DNA of 64,000 nucleotides from an uncultured Aquimarina sp. (GCA_947502885.1 CANNBP010000005.1:269069-333068), one strand, 5' to 3'; positions 43,788 through 53,948 are shown, counted from the first letter of the stretch. Translations and numbers: made by a program. The notes: generated from the sequence alone by a model not told the origin.

Positions 43788-45402
43788 GTATTTCTTGGTA
43801 TTTGCTTTTATTATTTAATATTTCTTGGCTTATAGCAACTTCTGGATTATTACTTACATAAAAATCATATAACCCTTCTCTATAGAAATAACGTTTAATA
43901 ATTTCATCAGTTAAAAGATTAACGATCTCTGCTTTATAAGTATCTAATGCTGCCTGTTTAGACTTGTTTAAATCTGCTATAAGCGTGTTATAAGTGGCAC
44001 TAATATCTTTGTCTAGTTTTTCTCTTTTTGCTGTTTCTAATGCTTTCTTAAAGAGTTTCTCTGTATTGGTCTTAAAACTAAATTCTTTTTTATTTACAAA
44101 TTTCTTAAAATCTTCAAAATCACTATCTGTAAATTTAAAATCCTTTGATTCCTTTAATTGGTGTGAGTAAAAATATTTGGTTCCATACTCAAAAATAGCA
44201 TTCGACTTTAATAACGCTGTTGTTATTTTACTAAACTTTGAAGTTTCCATTTCAATATCTGGTTGTATTCCTCCCCCATCATAAACAGTTCTTCCATTTT
44301 TGGTTTTAAACGCTTTAAAATCTTGTTTATCTATACGCACCGCATTATTATTTTTATCGCGATTCCAGTAATCAAGTGCTTGTATACATCTACCGCTTGG
44401 AGTATAATATCTAGAGATTGTTATCTTTAATTGTGTACCGTAGGTTAATTTTTTGGGTCTTTGTACTAGGCCTTTTCCAAAACTTCTAGCTCCGATAACC
44501 ACTCCTCTATCTAAATCCTGTATCCCACCCGATACAATTTCGCTAGCAGAAGCACTTCTTCCATTAACTAGTACCACCAAAGGTATCTCGGTATCTATAG
44601 GTTCATTTCTTGTAAAATACTCTTTGTTATACTTTTTTACAACAGATTTTGTTGTCGTAATTAACTCTCCTTTAGGTACAAATATATTGGTAACATTAAT
44701 AGCTTCGCTCAACAAACCTCCGGGGTTACCTCTAAGGTCAAGTATTATTTTATCTGCTCCTTGTACTTTAAGATCTTTTAAAGCTTCAATAGTTTCGCTA
44801 GAAGCTTTGCTATTAAATTTTGACAATACAATATACCCCGTATTATCCTTAAGCAATTTATAATACGGTACTGCCTTTACTTCTATTTCCTCTCTGGTAA
44901 GTACCGTTGTTTTAATAGCTTCTTGTCTTTTATATGTAATATCTACTTTGGTTCCACTAGCACCTTTAAGAAGCTCCCCTGCATCATCTTTAAAATCTGC
45001 TACTTTTACATCTCCAATTTGTATAATTTCATCTCCTGCCTTTAAGCCCGATTTGTCTGCTGGATACCCTTTATACGGTTCTATGATGATAATTTTATCC
45101 TTTATTGTTTTTACCGATGCTCCGATCCCTGTATATTCTCCTGCATTACGAATTTTTGAAGCTTCTACATCTTGTTCATTCCAATACTTTGTATACGGGT
45201 CCAAATCGTCTAACATGGCTTTAATAGCAGTATCCATTAATTCTGCAGGATTTGTTTCATCTACATAATTCATGTTTAGTTCTTTAAACATGGTAGTAAA
45301 AATTTCTATCTGCTTAGCAATTTCAAAAAAATCAGATCTAAAACTAACTGTAGATAACAAAATAACAACGGCAACTACAGGATATATAATTCTCTTCTTC
45401 AT
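43780..45402 (-). CDS. S41 family C-terminal processing peptidase
   Basis: A 540-residue periplasmic protease. A signal/anchor (about 5-22) is followed by an N-terminal helical part, a PDZ domain (about 85-165, IIEPYKGYPADKSGLKAGDEI) and the S41 tail-protease domain with the catalytic Ser in GRSASASEIVSGGIQD and Lys in RSFGKGLVQ. A long C-terminal helical extension (about 400-540) is seen in the Bacteroidota members. Such enzymes cleave unstructured C-termini of envelope proteins. It is 47 bases downstream of rnpA on the same strand, so it is probably cotranscribed with it. Confidence 0.93.
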   Translation of the reverse strand: MKKRIIYPVVAVVILLSTVSFRSDFFEIAKQIEIFTTMFKELNMNYVDETNPAELMDTAIKAMLDDLDPYTKYWNEQDVEASKIRNAGEYTGIGASVKTIKDKIIIIEPYKGYPADKSGLKAGDEIIQIGDVKVADFKDDAGELLKGASGTKVDITYKRQEAIKTTVLTREEIEVKAVPYYKLLKDNTGYIVLSKFNSKASSETIEALKDLKVQGADKIILDLRGNPGGLLSEAINVTNIFVPKGELITTTKSVVKKYNKEYFTRNEPIDTEIPLVVLVNGRSASASEIVSGGIQDLDRGVVIGARSFGKGLVQRPKKLTYGTQLKITISRYYTPSGRCIQALDYWNRDKNNNAVRIDKQDFKAFKTKNGRTVYDGGGIQPDIEMETSKFSKITTALLKSNAIFEYGTKYFYSHQLKESKDFKFTDSDFEDFKKFVNKKEFSFKTNTEKLFKKALETAKREKLDKDISATYNTLIADLNKSKQAALDTYKAEIVNLLTDEIIKRYFYREGLYDFYVSNNPEVAISQEILNNKSKYQEILK

Positions 45403-45449
45403 CAGTATTTTTTTTGTCTACAAATTCAAGGTGTTTTTTGAATTCGTAT

Positions 45450-45827
45450 TTATTTTAATTCAATTTCTGTTGCAACAAATTTTTGCAAAATCTTTTTCAT
45501 TTTAGCTTCAACCAAAGCATATTCTGGTATTTCTTTTCCAGAATATAAAAACATAAACGTAAATTGATCTGAACCCTTGGTTACAATATACTTATTTTTT
45601 CTATAACTTTCCCGAAGTAAGCGCTTTATATGATTTCGATCTACGGCATTTTTAAAATTACGTTTACTCACAGTAACTGCTGCCTTAACACTAGTGTTTT
45701 CTTCTATTTTTGTTTTGTTGTATACCAACCGAATAGGGTATTGAGAAATCGATTTTCCTTCTGAAAAAAGTAACTCAATCGCTTTTTTGCTTTTTAATCT
45801 TTCCTTCTTATTTAAGGTAGCTTTCAT
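45450..45827 (-). CDS. rnpA: Ribonuclease P protein component
   Basis: A 125-residue RnpA, the protein subunit of RNase P that matures the 5' ends of tRNAs. It has the family start LNKKERLKSKKAIELLF and the conserved RNA-binding motif (KNAVDRNHIKRLLRESYR, about residues 58-75). The length is normal. No rpmH gene is next to it, unlike in many other bacteria; the partner here is the S41 peptidase gene, which is a common arrangement in this group. Confidence 0.95.
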   Translation of the reverse strand: MKATLNKKERLKSKKAIELLFSEGKSISQYPIRLVYNKTKIEENTSVKAAVTVSKRNFKNAVDRNHIKRLLRESYRKNKYIVTKGSDQFTFMFLYSGKEIPEYALVEAKMKKILQKFVATEIELK

Positions 45828-46014
45828 TGGTTATAAACGTAGTTTATAGATTTTGGTTAAAAATAGTGATAATACATAAGTTGTCTATATACAGTATTAC
45901 ATAATGACGAAGTTTAAACTTCTTTCAACTTGCTACATAAACGTACTTTTTTTACTCAATTTTTGTTTTTATCTACATCATAATTCTACTACAAAGCGTA
46001 AAAATACTGCTATG

Positions 46015-46052
46015 AAAAAACCGCCTTTAGGTACTGTAAAGGCGGTTTTTTT
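46015..46052. terminator. Strong bidirectional terminator
   Basis: A 15-bp perfect stem, aaaaaaccgccttta (46015-46029) and taaaggcggtttttt (46037-46051), with a 7-base loop. It lies 20 bases beyond the stop codon of the M1 peptidase on the minus strand. The 170 bases between it and rnpA hold no gene I could accept. Confidence 0.85.
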
Positions 46053-46071
46053 ATCATTATTCTCAATAGTA

Positions 46072-47901
46072 TTATTCTGTATAATAGTCATTGCTTAAAT
46101 TGATGTCTGCCATAAAATTAGTAATGTCTATTTGAATTGATTTTATCTCAGATTTTGGTCTAGAAATATTAAACATGTATGTTGGGTTACTCCATGGCCA
46201 ATCAGATAAAACTGTTCTCTTCATTGATGGGATCGGATTTTCTTTCTCTCCGCGCATTATTCTTAACGGAATATAAAATGCCTCTACAGTACTATCTTTA
46301 TACTCTACATAAATATCCAAAGGCATTGGCATTAATCCAATACGCTCTAAGGTAACTTGTGTTCCACTATCTTCTTGTGATACACTTTTTATTGCATAAT
46401 CTATAGTATTTGTAGTTTGAGTCCAATCGGTTAGATACCAATCTAATTGTATACCTGATACTTTTTCTGCAATTCTTTTGATATCATTTGGTGTAGGATG
46501 CTTAAATTTCCATTCATCAAAGTATTTTCGAATTGTTTTTGCCAAATTATCTTCACCAATAATATATCCTAGTTGTGATAGAAATACTGCTCCTTTTGAG
46601 TAGGCAGATGCACCATATGCATAATTATGTGCATATCGATCTGCTTGTGTGGTTTGTGGTTGTTCTACACCAGATATTGCTAATTGATGATATCCTTTGT
46701 ATATACCACGTAACGAATTGGGATTATTTTGTTTCATAACCTTGTTCATTGCAAGTGTAGAGATATAGGTAGTAAATCCTTCATCCATCCACTCATGTTT
46801 AGACTCATTCGTTGCCAAAATATGTTGAAACCATGAGTGCGCCATTTCGTGCGCAGTTACTCCTACCAAACTACCAAAGTCTCTTTCTCCTGTAATCAAC
46901 GTACACATTGCATACTCCATACCACCATCACCTCCTTGTAGAATAGAATATTGTTCATAAGGGTATTTTCCTATTTTATCACTAAAATACTGCATTAACT
47001 CAACAGCTTTTGGCTGTAAATCCTTCCAATTGTCTTGGATCTCATCATTATTTTTATATAAAAAATGAATCATCGGTCCATTAGGAACTTTTACCTTATC
47101 ATGCACATACTCTGGATCGGCAGACCAAGCAAAATCATGAACATTTGGAGCATAAAAATGCCAAGAAAGCTTTTTACCTTTTCTTTTTACCTCTGTACCT
47201 TCTTTTTCATAGCCATAACCTACCTCTTGAGGGTTTTTTAAGTACCCAGTACCTCCAATAATATAGGTTTTATCAAGAGTTAGTGTTACATCAAAATTAC
47301 CCCAAACTCCATGAAACTCTCTTCCCATATATGGATCTGCATGCCATCCTTCAAAATCATATTCTGCAATTTTTGGGTACCATTGAGTCATTGATAATGC
47401 AACTCCCTCTTTACTATTTCTACCCGAACGACGAATTTGTACTGGTACTTGACCATTAAACTCTAAAGAAAATGTTGTCTTCGCACCAGGAGGAATAGGC
47501 TTATTAAGGTTAACCTCTAATACTGTTCCTTCAGTTTTATGTGTTAGCTTTTTACCGTCCTGTAATAATGATGATACTTCTAAATACCCTATCTCTTCTG
47601 GAGTAAGTTTGCTTATTCTATTTCCTATTCGGGGATCAGGATCTGGTAGATTAGAAGAACGTACATCCATTTCACTACCAGGTTGAAAAGCATTAAAATA
47701 TAAGTGATAAAACACCTGATATAATGTATCTGGAGAATTATTGGAATATACTAATTCTTGAGTTCCTTCATATTGAAACTTTTCTACATCTACCTCAACA
47801 TCCATTTTATAATCGACATGTTGTTGCCAATAAGTAGTATTGTTTTGTGCAGTAACACCAAACAATCCTGCATAGAAAACAAAAGCAATCTTTTTAAACA
47901 T
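46072..47901 (-). CDS. M1 family metallopeptidase
   Basis: A 609-residue zinc aminopeptidase-like protein with a signal peptide (about 1-18). The N-terminal beta domain (about 20-220) is followed by the catalytic domain with GGMEYAMCTLI, the zinc motif HEMAHSW (about residue 350) and the third ligand Glu in EWMDEGFTTYI. The essential motif is complete. It probably trims peptides in the periplasm or at the surface. It is 11 bases downstream of the S8 peptidase, the two forming a proteolytic operon with the MBL gene upstream. Confidence 0.93.
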   Translation of the reverse strand: MFKKIAFVFYAGLFGVTAQNNTTYWQQHVDYKMDVEVDVEKFQYEGTQELVYSNNSPDTLYQVFYHLYFNAFQPGSEMDVRSSNLPDPDPRIGNRISKLTPEEIGYLEVSSLLQDGKKLTHKTEGTVLEVNLNKPIPPGAKTTFSLEFNGQVPVQIRRSGRNSKEGVALSMTQWYPKIAEYDFEGWHADPYMGREFHGVWGNFDVTLTLDKTYIIGGTGYLKNPQEVGYGYEKEGTEVKRKGKKLSWHFYAPNVHDFAWSADPEYVHDKVKVPNGPMIHFLYKNNDEIQDNWKDLQPKAVELMQYFSDKIGKYPYEQYSILQGGDGGMEYAMCTLITGERDFGSLVGVTAHEMAHSWFQHILATNESKHEWMDEGFTTYISTLAMNKVMKQNNPNSLRGIYKGYHQLAISGVEQPQTTQADRYAHNYAYGASAYSKGAVFLSQLGYIIGEDNLAKTIRKYFDEWKFKHPTPNDIKRIAEKVSGIQLDWYLTDWTQTTNTIDYAIKSVSQEDSGTQVTLERIGLMPMPLDIYVEYKDSTVEAFYIPLRIMRGEKENPIPSMKRTVLSDWPWSNPTYMFNISRPKSEIKSIQIDITNFMADINLSNDYYTE

Positions 47902-47912
47902 AATAGTACTAA

Positions 47913-49616
47913 TTATTTAGACAGTTTATCTGCCATGATAAGCGCATTATAAAGGTTAACCATTTTACCTGATTTTGATATTTCGGAAAAACTTTTAACA
48001 TTAGACGGGTCTCCGCCTACTACAACAGCTGTTTTGGTTGGCACTCCACTATCCATAAGTATTTGTTTTACTTGTGAAGCTTTTAATTTTGGGTAATATG
48101 ATCTGATCATTGCTGCAATACCTGCTACTGCTGGTGATGCCATTGATGTACCCTGTAAAAACGCATACGAATTATTAGGTGTTGTTGACCATATTTTAAC
48201 TCCTGGTGCAAATACATCAACATTTGTTTTTCCATAATTAGAAAAAGTAGCTATAAGATCTGAACCATACTTATAATTTAATGCTCCAATGGTGATAAAG
48301 TTATCAGCTATCTCGGCATTTGTTTTAATTTGGTCATTTGGAAAAATAATTTTTTGATCCAAGTCATTTTTACTATTTCCTGCAGCATTAACAATCAAAA
48401 CATCTTTTGAAGCAGCATATTTTATTGCATCTCTAACCCATTCTGGATGCGTACTATAGTATTTACCAAAGCTAGTATTGATTATTTTTGCTCCATTATC
48501 AACAGCATAACGTATTGCTAATGCTATATCCTTATCATATTCGTCTCCATTAGGAACTGCTCTTAATGCCATTATTTTTACATTATTTGCAACTCCATTC
48601 ATTCCTTGATTATTATTTCTTTCTGCACCAATAGTACCTGCAACATGGGTACCATGTTTAAGATCTTCTCTTCTATCGGCTGGTCCCATCACATTGTTGT
48701 TACCATACTGATTATCGCTAAAATTATCAACATCATCACCAACAATAGCTCTAGGATCAAATTCTATATTAAGATTATAATTAAGCTGGTCTGCATAATA
48801 ATCTAATCCACCTTTCATTGTCTTTATAAAATCTGGAACAGTATCCTCTGGATCCATAAATCCAAACATTTGTGATAGAAATGCAATATGCTGTTGCATA
48901 TCTGTAGTTTTAGCTTCAGTTTTTAGAAGTTCTTCTTTGGTATAATCTTCTTTACCAAGTACGGCAGCAACTGCTTTATGTGAAGCTTCTGATTGTCTAT
49001 AAATCTGCTCGTAACGTGTTTTTTCACTTATGCTCTTCTGATATTTTTCGTCATACTCTGCTTTAGCTTCAATATAACTTTGGTATTCGTCTTTATCTGC
49101 TTCTGCAACAGATGCTAGAGTTTTACCATCAAATTTTGGCTTAAATTGCTTAACGATTCTTACAAATTCTAAGTTCTCGTCTACCGTGTCTCCAAGATAA
49201 TTCCAACCATGAATATCATCAATGTATCCATTGTTATCGTCATCTTTTCCGTTTCCTTTGATTTCTTTTGTATTCGTCCAGATAACTCCATCAAGGTCTT
49301 CATGCTCTATATCAATACCACTATCGATAACACCAACAATAACTGTTTTTCCCTTTTTATTTTTAATAAGCTCGGTATATGCTTTGTTGATACTCATTCC
49401 TGGTATGGTATCAGAAATCAAATCTAGTTCTCCCCAATTTTTTAATTGATCTTGTGTTAAATCACTAGTTTTTAATGGCAATGTATCTATATTTTCTATC
49501 GGAGTAGAAATGATACTTGGGGCTCCACAACTTAACATCATAGTTGAAGCAACTGCTGCGATAATTTTATGAGATGAAGGGATCATTTGTGCTTTTGTTT
49601 TAATTAAATATTTCAT
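47913..49616 (-). CDS. S8 family serine peptidase (subtilase), lipoprotein
   Basis: A 567-residue subtilase. MKYLIKTKAQ is chosen as start; it gives a signal with lipobox MMLSCGAP. The catalytic Asp is in GVIDSGIDIEHEDLDG, His in HGTHVAGTIGAERNN and Ser in GTSMASPAVAGIAAM. A roughly 150-residue charged, helical insert (about 150-300) separates the Asp and His motifs, larger than in typical subtilases. The start overlaps the end of the MBL hydrolase gene by 17 bases, so the two are translationally linked. A later ATG (49586) is possible but would leave only a short signal. Confidence 0.92.
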   Translation of the reverse strand: MKYLIKTKAQMIPSSHKIIAAVASTMMLSCGAPSIISTPIENIDTLPLKTSDLTQDQLKNWGELDLISDTIPGMSINKAYTELIKNKKGKTVIVGVIDSGIDIEHEDLDGVIWTNTKEIKGNGKDDDNNGYIDDIHGWNYLGDTVDENLEFVRIVKQFKPKFDGKTLASVAEADKDEYQSYIEAKAEYDEKYQKSISEKTRYEQIYRQSEASHKAVAAVLGKEDYTKEELLKTEAKTTDMQQHIAFLSQMFGFMDPEDTVPDFIKTMKGGLDYYADQLNYNLNIEFDPRAIVGDDVDNFSDNQYGNNNVMGPADRREDLKHGTHVAGTIGAERNNNQGMNGVANNVKIMALRAVPNGDEYDKDIALAIRYAVDNGAKIINTSFGKYYSTHPEWVRDAIKYAASKDVLIVNAAGNSKNDLDQKIIFPNDQIKTNAEIADNFITIGALNYKYGSDLIATFSNYGKTNVDVFAPGVKIWSTTPNNSYAFLQGTSMASPAVAGIAAMIRSYYPKLKASQVKQILMDSGVPTKTAVVVGGDPSNVKSFSEISKSGKMVNLYNALIMADKLSK

Positions 49617-50460
49617 AACAAGTAAAAACGTCTTTAAGACGTACACCTTTTTGAGTGTGTTGTAAGGTTATTATTTCATTATGGGCATCATGCTCCAAGA
49701 ACAGATACCAACCATTTGTGGCAGCGGTATCCAGAAACAATTTTTTTTCGTCAATAGTTAGCAAAGGTCTCGTATCGTACCCCATAATATAAGGTAAGGG
49801 AATATGTCCTACTGTGGGCAATAAATCTGCCATGAACACTATAGTTTTACCTTTGTATTCTATATGAGGAATCATTTGCTTTTCTGTATGACCATCTGCA
49901 AACAAAATATCAAAACCTAGTTCTGATTTTTTTTGAAAGTTCTCTTGATCTCTAGAAACAAAATGTAATTGCCCGCTATCTTCTATCGGTATAATATTCT
50001 CTCTTAAGAATGATGCCTTTTCTCTTGCATTAGGCTTTGTTGCCCACTGCCAATGCTCTTTATTGCTCCATATTTTGGCGTTTTTAAACGCCAACTCATA
50101 TCCATTTTCACTAGCATTGCGTTCTACTACTCCACCACAATGATCAAAATGTAAATGTGTTAGAAAAACATCGGTTATGTCATCTTTATGAAACCCTTTG
50201 CTCTTTAAAGATTTCTCGAGAGTATCATCTCCCCAAAGAGAATAGTAACTAAAGAATTTTTCGGATTGTTTGTTTCCCATTCCCGAATCGATGAGCGTCA
50301 ATCTGTCACCATCTTCTATAAGTAAACATCTTGCGGTAACATCTATTAAATTATTGGCGTCAGCTGGATTTGTTTTATTCCATAAAACTTTAGGAACTAC
50401 TCCAAACATAGCTCCTCCGTCAAGTTTAAAATTTCCCGCTATTATGGGGTGTAAATTCAT
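49600..50460 (-). CDS. MBL-fold metallo-hydrolase
   Basis: A 286-residue metallo-beta-lactamase-fold hydrolase. The metal-binding motif is THLHFDHCGG (about residues 105-114), with further ligands in LFADGHTE and MADLLPTVGHIP. Members hydrolyse lactones, thioesters or phosphodiesters; quorum-quenching lactonases have this layout, but the substrate cannot be inferred here. There is no signal peptide. It leads a cluster with the S8 and M1 peptidases. Confidence 0.88.
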   Translation of the reverse strand: MNLHPIIAGNFKLDGGAMFGVVPKVLWNKTNPADANNLIDVTARCLLIEDGDRLTLIDSGMGNKQSEKFFSYYSLWGDDTLEKSLKSKGFHKDDITDVFLTHLHFDHCGGVVERNASENGYELAFKNAKIWSNKEHWQWATKPNAREKASFLRENIIPIEDSGQLHFVSRDQENFQKKSELGFDILFADGHTEKQMIPHIEYKGKTIVFMADLLPTVGHIPLPYIMGYDTRPLLTIDEKKLFLDTAATNGWYLFLEHDAHNEIITLQHTQKGVRLKDVFTCYEIFN

Positions 50461-50591
50461 TTTATATAAACGTTTGTTCTACATATTTTAAGAAACTATA
50501 ACCTAAATTTAATGCCTTATAAAAATAACATATTAAGCTACATTTCTTATAAATGTTTAAAATCTTTGCAAAATAGGAAAAATGATAAGGA

Positions 50592-52856
50592 TCAGGATTT
50601 AATTTTTAGACTTTTTAACACTATTTGATCATATTGTATGCCAGAAACAACTTTTTCTAGTCGGATACCATAATCTAACAGTGCTTTGATTTCTTTAATA
50701 CTAGCCAAACGTTCTTTACCCATTAACAAAATTGAACGGCCATTACACTCTATATGGTAGTATGGATTACTCTCAAAAAAGAGAACAAGTTCATTGGTAA
50801 ATAAAGTTTTAATGTTTTTTGGGTTTTCACCTAAAAGGTAAAAGCGCTTCGAAAAATCTGGGTGTCCTTGAATATTAATATCCTTAAAACCGGCAAACTT
50901 ATATACAAACTCTATTAGACCTTCTTTATCTAGTGTAAATTTAGGAATCTCTTTATCTAACTGAATGGTGAGTACGGTTGTTCGTACTAATGTTCGAGCA
51001 ATAAATTCTCCTTCAGAAAACTCTACATCAGAAATACTAAAGATAGATTTAGGGTCACAGATAGAATTGTTTAGATAGTTTATTTTTTTTTGTTTAAAAA
51101 ACATAAAATCTTGTATTCCCGAAAAGTTAGTATTTTTCTTAGGATTATATTTCCATGAAAAATCTGTAGCTATATTTTGTAACTCTTCTTGTCTCTTGGT
51201 AAGATTAGATTTTGCTCCAAGTTTAATTTTTTTAGAAAAAGGAATCAAACTTCTCACCGCCAATGGATGGGCAGATGATGTACCATGACTATCAAGACCT
51301 GTAATCTCAAAGGATCCTCCTTTTCGTTTAAATGTTTGCTGATATCCTAATAAACTTTCTTGTACTGTATAATCTACAAAATCGCATAAAGAGAAATCTA
51401 TAATAGCATCTTTATCTTCTGGTATCGTATCTAATTTTTTTCTTAATCGTGTATAATTTAAAAAGCTTGAGAAGTTTTTAACGCTTATAAAGTAAGTGTT
51501 ACTCTCTTCTTCTTTAAACATTAATACATTAGGTTTAAAAAGGTTTCTAGCAAAAATTGCAATGCTTTTATTAAGTATTAAGTGTATAACTACAGTAGTT
51601 AAGATACCTATAAGTATTCCTGTTATTAAATTAGTGGTTATGGTACCTATTACGGTAGCAAAGAAAATAAGAAGCTGCTCTTTACCTATTTGAGCAACTG
51701 CTTTTAAGTTTTTTGGAGCAGCAAGCTTATACCCTGTATACACCAAAATTGCCGCCAATGCAGTAAGCGGAATTCTTTTTAATTGATCCTGAAACAAGAC
51801 CACAAATAAGATAAGAAAAACCGAATGAAAAAAGTTAGCCGATCTGTTACTACCTCCGTTATTAACATTAACAGAGCTACGGGCTATTACGGTAACTACG
51901 TTTAACCCACCTACAAATCCACTTACAATCGATGCAATACCTAATGCAGTAAGATCTTTGTTTACATTTGCTCTTCTTTTTAAAGGATCGAGTTTATCAA
52001 CCGCTTTAATACTTAATAACGATTCGATACTCGAAATAAGAGTAATTGCAAACACAACTCCTATAAATTTAAAATCTGTAAGCAACGAAAAATCGGGAGT
52101 TGGGAAATTAGAAAATACCGAATCTGGTATTTGAACTAATAATTCTTTTCCTATGGGATATGTTTCAGTAGAAAATAACTCATAATAATAGCTTAGACCA
52201 ATTGCAATAAGTACAATCCACATGGGTGCTGGTACAAGCTGAAAATATTTATTTCTAATTTTTCCGTAGAAAAACATAATCAGCAAACTAGATATCCCTA
52301 CAATTGCAGCAATGACAATTGCATTAGAATCATTATCAAATAGCCCTATTATGCTTTTTGGTATGTCTGTTAATAATGAGATTGTATCTCCTTTTACACT
52401 AACATTGGCTAACATAACATGAAACTGCTTAGCAAAAATACCAATTCCGATAGCGGCAAGCATTCCTTGTATTGCAGAAGAAGGAAAAAAATCACTTAAC
52501 GTTCCTAATCGCAGTAATCCAATGATTATCATAAGTACCCCGGCACAAATTATAGCTGCCAAGGTAAAAATGTATCCTTGATAGAGGTCTCCGTTTGCAA
52601 GTGTTGTAATTGCTCCTAGCAGTACTACAACCAATCCATTACCAGGACCCGTTATGGTTACTTTGGACCCTCCAAAAATACTAACGATAATTCCTCCTAC
52701 TACAGCTGCTATAATACCAGATATAGGGGGAGCTTCTGATGCCAATGCCAATCCAAGACCTAGGGGCAAGGCTATTAATGAAACAACAAACCCAGAAAAA
52801 ATATTCTTGGGTAATTGTGTCATAAATTGCGAGATGTTACTTTGTGTATCTTTCAT
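50592..52856 (-). CDS. SulP family inorganic anion transporter with an extended C-terminal domain
   Basis: A 754-residue transporter. The first about 430 residues hold 11-14 transmembrane helices with SulP motifs (GLVVSLIALPLGLGLALASEAPP-like start, PGNGLVVVLLGA). Then comes a STAS domain (about 450-545, IDFSLCDFVDYTVQESLL). The last about 200 residues form a second soluble part that I do not recognise (FMFFKQKKINYL, LDKEGLIEFVYKFAGF). Possible substrates are sulfate, bicarbonate or other anions; many SulP genes stand beside carbonic anhydrase, but here the neighbour is a universal stress protein 1 base upstream, so the two are surely cotranscribed. Confidence 0.9.
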   Translation of the reverse strand: MKDTQSNISQFMTQLPKNIFSGFVVSLIALPLGLGLALASEAPPISGIIAAVVGGIIVSIFGGSKVTITGPGNGLVVVLLGAITTLANGDLYQGYIFTLAAIICAGVLMIIIGLLRLGTLSDFFPSSAIQGMLAAIGIGIFAKQFHVMLANVSVKGDTISLLTDIPKSIIGLFDNDSNAIVIAAIVGISSLLIMFFYGKIRNKYFQLVPAPMWIVLIAIGLSYYYELFSTETYPIGKELLVQIPDSVFSNFPTPDFSLLTDFKFIGVVFAITLISSIESLLSIKAVDKLDPLKRRANVNKDLTALGIASIVSGFVGGLNVVTVIARSSVNVNNGGSNRSANFFHSVFLILFVVLFQDQLKRIPLTALAAILVYTGYKLAAPKNLKAVAQIGKEQLLIFFATVIGTITTNLITGILIGILTTVVIHLILNKSIAIFARNLFKPNVLMFKEEESNTYFISVKNFSSFLNYTRLRKKLDTIPEDKDAIIDFSLCDFVDYTVQESLLGYQQTFKRKGGSFEITGLDSHGTSSAHPLAVRSLIPFSKKIKLGAKSNLTKRQEELQNIATDFSWKYNPKKNTNFSGIQDFMFFKQKKINYLNNSICDPKSIFSISDVEFSEGEFIARTLVRTTVLTIQLDKEIPKFTLDKEGLIEFVYKFAGFKDINIQGHPDFSKRFYLLGENPKNIKTLFTNELVLFFESNPYYHIECNGRSILLMGKERLASIKEIKALLDYGIRLEKVVSGIQYDQIVLKSLKIKS

Positions 52857-53714
52857 CTATCTCATAATTAAAACATCTGTGGGTAACTCTGATAAAATAT
52901 GTTCGAGATCATGAAGAAAAATACGATCCAAAAAAGAAGTACGGTTTGGGGCATTCATAATCAATAAATCTGCGGCTACTACTTTGGCATAATGCCCAAT
53001 AGAGTATCCTCTTTTACCAAATATAGATTGAGTTTTTATCAAAATACCTGTTTTAAGATCTTCTGATACATCATTTAATATGTGTTGTACTCTTTGATCT
53101 TCTTTTTTGGCAAGTTCTTCTTTTATAAGTGTATCCTTGAGTAGGGATTGATCATCTTCTACAACCACCTTAACCTCTTGATGAGAAATTTCTTCGACAA
53201 TAGTCATTTTTTGTGCACCAAGGTTTTGGCCTATCTCAAAAGAATCAAGAATAGTTTGTCTTGTTTTATCATCTTTAAGACCATTGACCACAATATGATT
53301 GCATGGTCTTAAATCCTCTGATGGTTTGATGAGTAATAACACAGAGCAGTGTGCTTTTCGGGTAATTTTTCTAGCAATAGAACCAATATAAAACTTCACA
53401 AAATCTTCTCTTGGTATTGCTCCCAACATGATCAAATCTGCATTCTTTTCTTTGGCGGTGTCTATGATAACATTTACAGGATCTCCCTGTTTCCAGATAA
53501 CAGTAACTTTTTCATCATCATCAGAAAATCCAGAGATCAACTTTTTGATTCTTGTTTCTTTTTCTTCCGTTTTTTCACCAACATGTACGATAATCATTTT
53601 GCAATCAAAAAAATCAACCATTCTCATCGCCTCAAAAATATTGTTTTTGAGATTGGGTGAAAACGCAACACCTATTAGAATAGTATTAAATTTACGATTA
53701 GATATTTCGTTCAA
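52857..53714 (-). CDS. Universal stress protein, tandem UspA domains
   Basis: A 285-residue protein with two UspA-like halves. The first (about 10-145) has the ATP-type motif GSIARKITRKAHCSVLLL with the preceding LIMLGAIPR; the second (about 150-285) is weaker in its binding motif (LLIMNAPNRTSFLDRIFLHDLEHIL). UspA proteins help survive stress or regulate transporters. It directly abuts the SulP gene (stop codon next to the SulP ATG), which suggests that it regulates the transporter or is used with it. Confidence 0.9.
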   Translation of the reverse strand: MNEISNRKFNTILIGVAFSPNLKNNIFEAMRMVDFFDCKMIIVHVGEKTEEKETRIKKLISGFSDDDEKVTVIWKQGDPVNVIIDTAKEKNADLIMLGAIPREDFVKFYIGSIARKITRKAHCSVLLLIKPSEDLRPCNHIVVNGLKDDKTRQTILDSFEIGQNLGAQKMTIVEEISHQEVKVVVEDDQSLLKDTLIKEELAKKEDQRVQHILNDVSEDLKTGILIKTQSIFGKRGYSIGHYAKVVAADLLIMNAPNRTSFLDRIFLHDLEHILSELPTDVLIMR

Positions 53715-53898
53715 AACCTATGTTTTCTATAATATTTTTACAAGCGGGGAATATAACCTTATTTTTTGGAATGCTAAAATCCAATTTTTTATAAGGCTAC
53801 CATATACCTTTAACAATGAACTAATTAGTGAAATTATAGAAAAACAGTAGTTTTTTTAAGCTTTACATTGCTGATTCAGAGTCTAAATTACATTATCC

Positions 53899-53933
53899 GG
53901 GTTAATTTTATTACTTTTGGTGCTACTTAACCC
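53899..53933 (+). promoter_or_regulatory. TACTTTTG promoter box inside a 7-bp inverted repeat
   Basis: TACTTTTG (53912-53919) matches TAnnTTTG and lies 30 bases before the lipoprotein ATG. It is flanked by gggttaa (53899-53905) and ttaaccc (53927-53933), a perfect 7-bp inverted repeat that could be an operator. The downstream gene is a small Cys-rich lipoprotein. Confidence 0.45.
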
Positions 53934-53948
53934 AAATTGAAGTGTAGC

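Noticed and set aside
45450..45827. rnpA separated from rpmH as an anomaly
   Set aside because: I recall rnpA next to an S41 peptidase gene as common in Flavobacteriaceae, so it is not treated as unusual.
45904..46098. 64-codon plus-strand ORF beginning MTKFKLLSTC
   Set aside because: Its second half consists of the perfect terminator hairpin at 46015-46051 and its end overlaps the M1 peptidase gene, so it is not a plausible protein gene.
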